The notes under the pieces were generated by a model. It saw only the letters and a program-made list of their open reading frames with translations. It was not told where the DNA came from and made no database searches. From Cavenderia fasciculata (taxonomy: Eukaryota > Evosea > Eumycetozoa > Acytosteliales > Cavenderiaceae), in NCBI RefSeq assembly GCF_000203815.1, contig NW_004457639.1:1116001-1180000 (forward strand): 64,000 bases of DNA, in the 5' to 3' direction. Position numbers and translations under genes: made by a program. Position 1 is the first letter of the stretch; each line of letters starts with the position of its first letter. Positions 58,881 through 64,000 of this stretch are shown here, one piece after another.

Positions 58881-59558
58881 ATGATAGATAATCATCATCA
58901 TCAGCATCAACTGGATCCATTGGCAAATACAACTGTTACTACTACGACTACTACTAACACCACATCTACAAACAATAAAGATGGCAGTAGTAGTGGTAGT
59001 AATAATAGTATTATGAAGGATATTCTAGAGCAACAACAACAATCACAAAATAATAATAATAATAATAATAATAATAATTTACTTTCATCGTTTTCATCAA
59101 ATAATAATAATAATATTAGTTTTAATCATGACCAAAATAATAATAATAATAATATCAATAATTTACAACAAGGACAAGGACAAGAACAACAACCAGTAGA
59201 ACAAGAAAAACATTTAAATAATGAATTATTATCACAATTTTCACAACAAGTTCAATCTACTCTTGATCAAAGTAAAGAATCTTTAAAGTATGTACACACT
59301 TACACTCCCTCTGTGTCTGACAAATTTGGAAATATATAAATATAAATATTTATTAATTTAATTGTTTAATCTTCTTCTTCTTCTTCTTCTTCTTCTTCTT
59401 CTAGACTTCATAATGCAAACAAGAGTATGTTTTTTGAATTTATTGAAGCAGAGATTCAAAAGATGGATCAATTGACAGCTGACCTCCAAAGAGAAAGAGA
59501 AATGCTTCAACAAACATTTTTAAAGTATTCAAATAATATCAACCAATCAATCAATTAA
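58881..59558 (+). CDS. small coiled-coil protein with Asn/Gln-rich N-terminus, 2 exons, 186 aa
   Basis: Exons 58881-59287 and 59405-59558 join as TTA AA/A CTT. The N-terminal 110 residues are His, Thr, Asn and Gln repeats. The C-terminal 75 residues are a helical segment (NNELLSQFSQQVQSTLDQS, then FFEFIEAEIQKMDQLTADLQ) predicted as coiled coil. It resembles short subunits of multi-protein complexes such as BLOC/BORC, but no diagnostic motif is visible. The intron contains a long CTT repeat just before the acceptor. Confidence 0.75.
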
Positions 59559-59791
59559 ATTTAATTGAATTATCCATCAAAATATACCAACTGGTATATT
59601 ATCTCAATGAACCATATATATACATATATAATATAAATATTATAAATATCCACAACAACAAAGTAAATATTTATTAAAAATAAAACATGTGCATTTTGGT
59701 TGAGATTTCTCTCTTTCATTTTTAATTGAACTCAACCTCCCTAAAAAGGGTAAACATATATATTATATTAGTAGTGCACGCGCGAAAGGAC

Positions 59792-60651
59792 ATGACCCTT
59801 TATTCATCTTTATATATATCTTCTACTTCTACTTCATCATTATCAACAACATCATCAACCTATATATTATGTATACTATTTAAATCAATCATAAACAATC
59901 AGTTTATAAGAAGTAGAATATTCAAAAATGTAGCTATCATTCATTCGACACTTGGTTTTAAAGTAAAGAAAGAGTCATCGTTGCTTTGTCTATGTGACTA
60001 TATCGATTATGGAAGGATAGATTTGTTCATCTATCATTTCGATCGTTACTATACAAATGCTCAATCTTTTTTTGATGATGTATGTAAGCAACTTAAAGCA
60101 AGGAGTAAGAAAAGGAAAAGAATAGGTCAATCTAATGTCTGACTTGTTCTATCTATAGAAATCATTTCTTTCACATATAATATACAGAATGATTGAAAAG
60201 GATTCATTCTCTACTTTTAAATATATGGTACAAGTACTTAGAAATAGGAATAGTATTGGAAGTATCACAACTACAACTACAAATAATAATATAAATAATA
60301 TAAATAATATAAATAATAGTGTTGGTGATAGTAATAGATTAGATCTTGGTAGAATGAATTCAACTATATCATCAGAATTTCTTGAATTTATATTAGAGAG
60401 TGATGATATAACAATCGATTCAAACTCTATTGAAATCATATTAAAAAGTGCTATTGAGAGTGGAGATGCCGACCTACTCGTCGCAACATTGGCTCGATTC
60501 ACTCCACTCCAAAAATCATTGTTAATCAGTAGTACCTCCAATTCACCAACCTCTCCTCAATTATTTACTGAACAAACAACAAAAAAAATGTTTGATTCAA
60601 TTCTAAAAAATAATAACAACAACAACAACAAAAATATAAATAATATAAATC

Positions 60652-60682
<31 letters not shown>

Positions 60683-62708
60683 TATAGATAATATAGATAT
60701 AATAATAATAGTTGGATTAAAAAAAAAGATTAAAATATTTTTGGGATTATTGGAATTTATAATGACACCAAGTAATTTCAAATCAATATTTAAATGGGCA
60801 ACAAAGTTTAATAATAAGGATATTGTAAGAGCATTGATTGAATTTAATTTGGAAAAGGATGGTTCTGGTGGTGGAGGTATCATATTATTGCCAGAAATCA
60901 ATTCACCATTGTGGATTCAAGATATGGATAAGTGTCCGTATGGCGTCGACAACTATGACATGCATAAATTGTATATACATTTTTCGTATAAAATGGAGAT
61001 GAACCAATCACAACATTCAGTCGAGTTTTTGGAATACATGTATGCCAGTGGTAGTGATTTGGAAGACAAGATTAAACGACTCAATTATGTTGGGTCATTA
61101 TCCTCCTATCTTTCATTGGGTAACCTAAACTGTGCCAGTTTTATATTACACCTGTTACTCTCTAACCCTGCATTTGCAAAGGGTTGGAACAAGGAAGATA
61201 TACTACAAATCAATCCAGATATTCTCTCACCCGAACTTATCCACCAACTATTGGCTTGCGACAAAACAATCATCAATTGTAAATTTCACAATATTATTAG
61301 AAATATTTTGGATTGGATTCATCTCATCCCATCATCACAAACTAATAATAATAATATAAATAATAATAATAATAATTTATCATCAGTAGTTGCAGATTAT
61401 TATAGTATTGAACAAAAATATCAATTCTTTCAAGAGTTTTTAGAGGATTCACTTAAACATCCTGAAATTGATGCATCTCTATTTGGTGGTATGAGAGCTG
61501 CTTTCAAGATTGGAGATAAAAGGTCATTGGAAATGTTAATGAATCATTACTCTAAAATTAATTTAAAGAATATTAGCGGTGGAGGTGGACCATCATTAAA
61601 ATTTGATGTTTCAGATTTATATTCAAGAAATGTAATCAACCATAAAAATAATATTACAACAACTACAACCATGACAACTACAACTATTACAAATATATTG
61701 GAATGTGTATATTATATAGTCAATTATCAACCAAATTGTGAATTTTTTGTTAGTTATGCATGTGCTGGTAAAAGATTTCATTCAGAGTTGGCAAGTCTTA
61801 TTCTTGGTGGACGTGTACCTGTGGATTTACTTAGTCAGCCAACCATCAACTATTACCATCTCGGACTACTCTACCATCTCGTCGAGAATGGTTCGTTGGA
61901 TGATATAAAGAGTCTTGTAGACAAGCATCGGTTCGAAGACTATCTATCCGACTATGTGTATTCTCATAACCACATACTTTCGCCGGGCACAGTATCATCT
62001 ATTGCCATTTCACGTGTATTTAATCGTATCAAAGATCAAACCAATGGTTTCACAATACCTTGGAAATCGTTGGTCTCTGGAGGAGGACTGGATGATCAAC
62101 AACAATCACCATCTATTCAATTGGAAAGTATTGAAATGTTAGATTATTTCATTGGGATGGGTAAAGGTGGAAATAGTATAGAGGCATTGACAAGGTTGTA
62201 CCATTTCACGGACAAGGAATTTCAATATTGTTGGCAATTGCATGCATTTTTGTTTGAACGACGATATGGTATGGGACAGTACCATGTATGGATGGTACGG
62301 GTATTTGCACCATTCTTTTTATTCAAGATGATGCTCTATCAAGAGGATACGGCCGATGTAGACAGTCCGAGACTAGTCATACACCACTCGGAAAGATTGT
62401 TGGCCGAGTACAACACGTCCATATACCAACGTCGAGACGATATCAAGACACTGTACGACATTGAGGTTGCACCGATTCATTTCGAGTCGCAATCATTCTA
62501 CCATGTCTATTCGATTGGACAGGAACTACTACAATACATAAACGACCGATACATCTCCAACAATGGTGTGGATGGTGGACTCGTCCACTATGACTTTATC
62601 AAACCACTATGTATTGTCAAAAACTCTACAGATCAATTGGTTCAATTTTTAGTCACTAGAGGTTTTACTATCAACCAAAACAATAATAATAATAATTATA
62701 ATAAATGA
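59792..62708 (+). CDS. dictyostelid Asn-rich helical-repeat (ankyrin-like family) protein, 2 exons, 945 aa
   Basis: Exon 1 (59792-60079) ends FFDD and exon 2 (60159-62708) starts KSFLSHIIYRMIEKD, using donor GTATGTAAG and acceptor TCTATAG. The N-terminus has a Ser/Thr run, then IINNQFIRSRIFKNV, followed by a segment (LLCLCDYIDYGRIDLFIYHF) typical of the expanded dictyostelid families often labelled ankyrin-repeat proteins. The body has degenerate helical repeats such as AIESGDADLLVATLARFTP, AFKIGDKRSLEMLMNHYS and LYHLVENGSLDDIKSLVDKH, separated by Asn runs. There is no signal peptide or membrane helix. The function is unknown; these genes occur in many copies and vary between species. The ATG at 59792 is the first in frame. 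Confidence 0.82.
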
Positions 62709-62806
62709 TAATAATAATAAATGATAATAATAATAATAATAATGGTAAATAATGTTTAATGTTTAATATTATTTTAATTTAAAAGGAGGACAGACACCAA
62801 TATTTC

Positions 62807-63210
62807 TTATCTACGTGGTAAATCCATAACCGGATGATCCATGAATTGTCTAATTGAGAGATATTCACCTTCATCGTCCTTGTCTCTGGTGATGGAGATC
62901 TCCGAGGAAGGCAGTTTATAGGTTTTTCCGTCATAGACAAGGGTCGACGATGGCGATTTAAACTTTGAATTCCAAACATCTGGACCGGAAGTTTGAAAAG
63001 ACCCTTCAAAATTAATAAAGAGAGGTTCGGGAAAGATCTTGGGGGAAGGGCCTAATTGGGCTATAAAGATAAAATTATTAAGTATTTAAAATATACTTTG
63101 GAGTTGGGTTCAATATTCTGTGGTGTGAAATATATATTTATATACATACCCATTCCTTCAACAATAGAAGTTCCTCCTGCAGCAACTATAGTAAATGTAG
63201 CTTTACTCAT
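62807..63210 (-). CDS. small protein, unknown, 2 exons, 104 aa
   Basis: Exons 63210-63150 and 63060-62807 join in frame (donor GTATGT, acceptor TTATAG), giving MSKATFTIVAAGGTSIVEGM, then PSPKIFPEPLFINFEG, then SSTLVYDGKTYKLPSSEISI and a tail ending HPVMDLPRR. It is soluble with no signal peptide. I do not recognise it. The codon use in exon 2 is GC-richer than the flanks, which supports it as real. Its start faces the HAD phosphatase gene about 320 bp away. Confidence 0.7.
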
Positions 63211-63533
63211 ACTTTCTTTTATCTATATCTTACGATTATTTATTTAAATGATAAACAAATTCCAATTGAATTGAATAGACAAAAAGGAAGGAAGAAAAGG
63301 TGAGGAGGTGCAATGCTAATCATTGCAATGTGTAATTAAATTAAATTAAATCAATCATTAATTGAATGGGGGTCATAATTGTAATTTGGTTGGTAAGATG
63401 TTGATTGATTGAATGGGTTAAATAAACAATATCATGGTATGATTTTAGATCAGAAAAGGGTTTAAAAACAATTGCAACAATGCCCCACCTGTCTGTTTAT
63501 TTTTAAAAAAAGAAAGATCATTGTAGGGGTAAG
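63211..63533. other. divergent promoter between the small protein and the HAD phosphatase
   Basis: AT-rich DNA, 323 bp, with TTAAATTAAATTAAA repeats near 63337-63351. No other feature. Confidence 0.45.
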
Positions 63534-64000
63534 ATGATAATGACCACCAATACTACTCCTAGTATAGATTTAAATCAACATGATGATCAGAGACATGCAT
63601 TTCTCGATTCAATAGACACACTTATCTTTGATTGTGATGGTGTGTTGTGGCTCGATCATCATGTCATCCCGGGTGCATGTGAAGCATTGGCAAAGTTTAG
63701 ATCGATGGGAAAGAAGATCAAGTTTGTCACAAACAATAGTACAATGACAAGACATCAATTCCTAGTCAAGATTCAATCATTTGGTATTGAATGTTCAATT
63801 GTATGCAATTTAAGTAAATAGATCAAATCAAATCAAATCATCTAACATTAATCTTTTTTCTATGTAGGATGAAATCTATGGTAGTGCATATGGTACTGCA
63901 TTATATTTAAAATCAATACAATTTAATAAGAAGATATTTATGATTGGTGAAGCTGGACTAGAGAATGAATTGAGGGATGCTGGATATAGTCCCATTAAAT
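63534..64000 (+). CDS. HAD-family phosphoglycolate/4-nitrophenyl phosphatase, 5' part only
   Basis: Proteins of this type (PGP/PNPP) dephosphorylate 2-phosphoglycolate and similar metabolites. Exon 1 is 63534-63800 and exon 2 starts at 63868 and runs off the window, so the gene is cut by the window edge. HAD motif I is DTLIFDCDGVLWLD, with the nucleophile and acid/base Asp at about residues 33 and 35. Motif II is KKIKFVTNNST. Exon 2 begins DEIYGSAYGTALYLK, then KKIFMIGEAGLENELRDAGY, as in the family. The metal-binding motifs III and IV would lie beyond the window. Start: an ATG (MIMTT) with a second ATG two codons later. Confidence 0.9.

Noticed and set aside
59726-59791. Upstream extension of the Asn-rich repeat protein
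   Set aside because: The frame before 59792 starts with TTG, not ATG, so I start the protein at the first ATG.

Overview
This window is nuclear DNA of a dictyostelid social amoeba. The evidence is AT-rich intergenic DNA, many short T-rich introns with GTATGT/GTAAGT donors, Asn/Gln/Ser/Thr homopolymers inside proteins, dense gene spacing, and dictyostelid-type families: a ComC-like EGF receptor-like protein, a zizimin DOCK protein, and an Asn-rich helical-repeat protein. Codon use is less extreme than in D. discoideum, so a species such as Cavenderia, Heterostelium or Tieghemostelium fits better; that is inference. Exon models were built by hand. Nearly all of the complete models give totals divisible by three; the exceptions are stated in their entries.

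Layout. 0.7-7.1 kb: an unrecognised gene, ESS2, a small coiled-coil protein and a secreted Ser-rich glycoprotein. 7.1-12.3 kb: a gene-poor tract with tRNA-Val, a GC-rich tRNA-headed retroposon-like unit ending in poly(A), degenerate tandem repeats, tRNA-Asn inside a 242-bp duplicated block, and a pair of identical 124-bp tandem units. 12.3-19.7 kb: BMS1, SEC61 gamma and ARP8. 19.7-21.2 kb: an intergenic tract with two matching hairpins. 21.2-34.2 kb: a helical protein, the ComC-like receptor, UBAC2, an SMP-domain TEX2/Nvj2 protein and ribosomal protein eS30. 34.3-39.3 kb: a large ER/secretory membrane protein, ATP10 and UBIAD1. 39.3-44.1 kb: a second tRNA-Asn block, two small genes, a tRNA-Ile copy with a broken D-arm, and mostly empty DNA. 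44.1-64 kb: a YwrD-type gamma-glutamyltranspeptidase, a DDHD phospholipase, a DUF202/Vtc1-like protein, an L-type lectin-domain protein, a zizimin-type DOCK GEF, a small coiled-coil protein, an Asn-rich repeat protein, an unknown small protein and the 5' part of a HAD phosphatase.

Most genes are housekeeping functions: ribosome biogenesis (BMS1, eS30), chromatin (ARP8), splicing (ESS2), protein translocation and ER quality control (SEC61G, UBAC2), lipid transfer and metabolism (TEX2, DDHD), mitochondrial assembly (ATP10), quinone prenylation (UBIAD1) and Rho-family signalling (DOCK). Genes lie very close, often as convergent pairs with stops about 60 bp apart.

The most intriguing non-coding signal is the hairpin pair at 20278-20358 and 21007-21084. 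Their two arms match over about 21 nt each, with the same internal mismatches, while their loops are unrelated, as expected for microRNA-like precursors.
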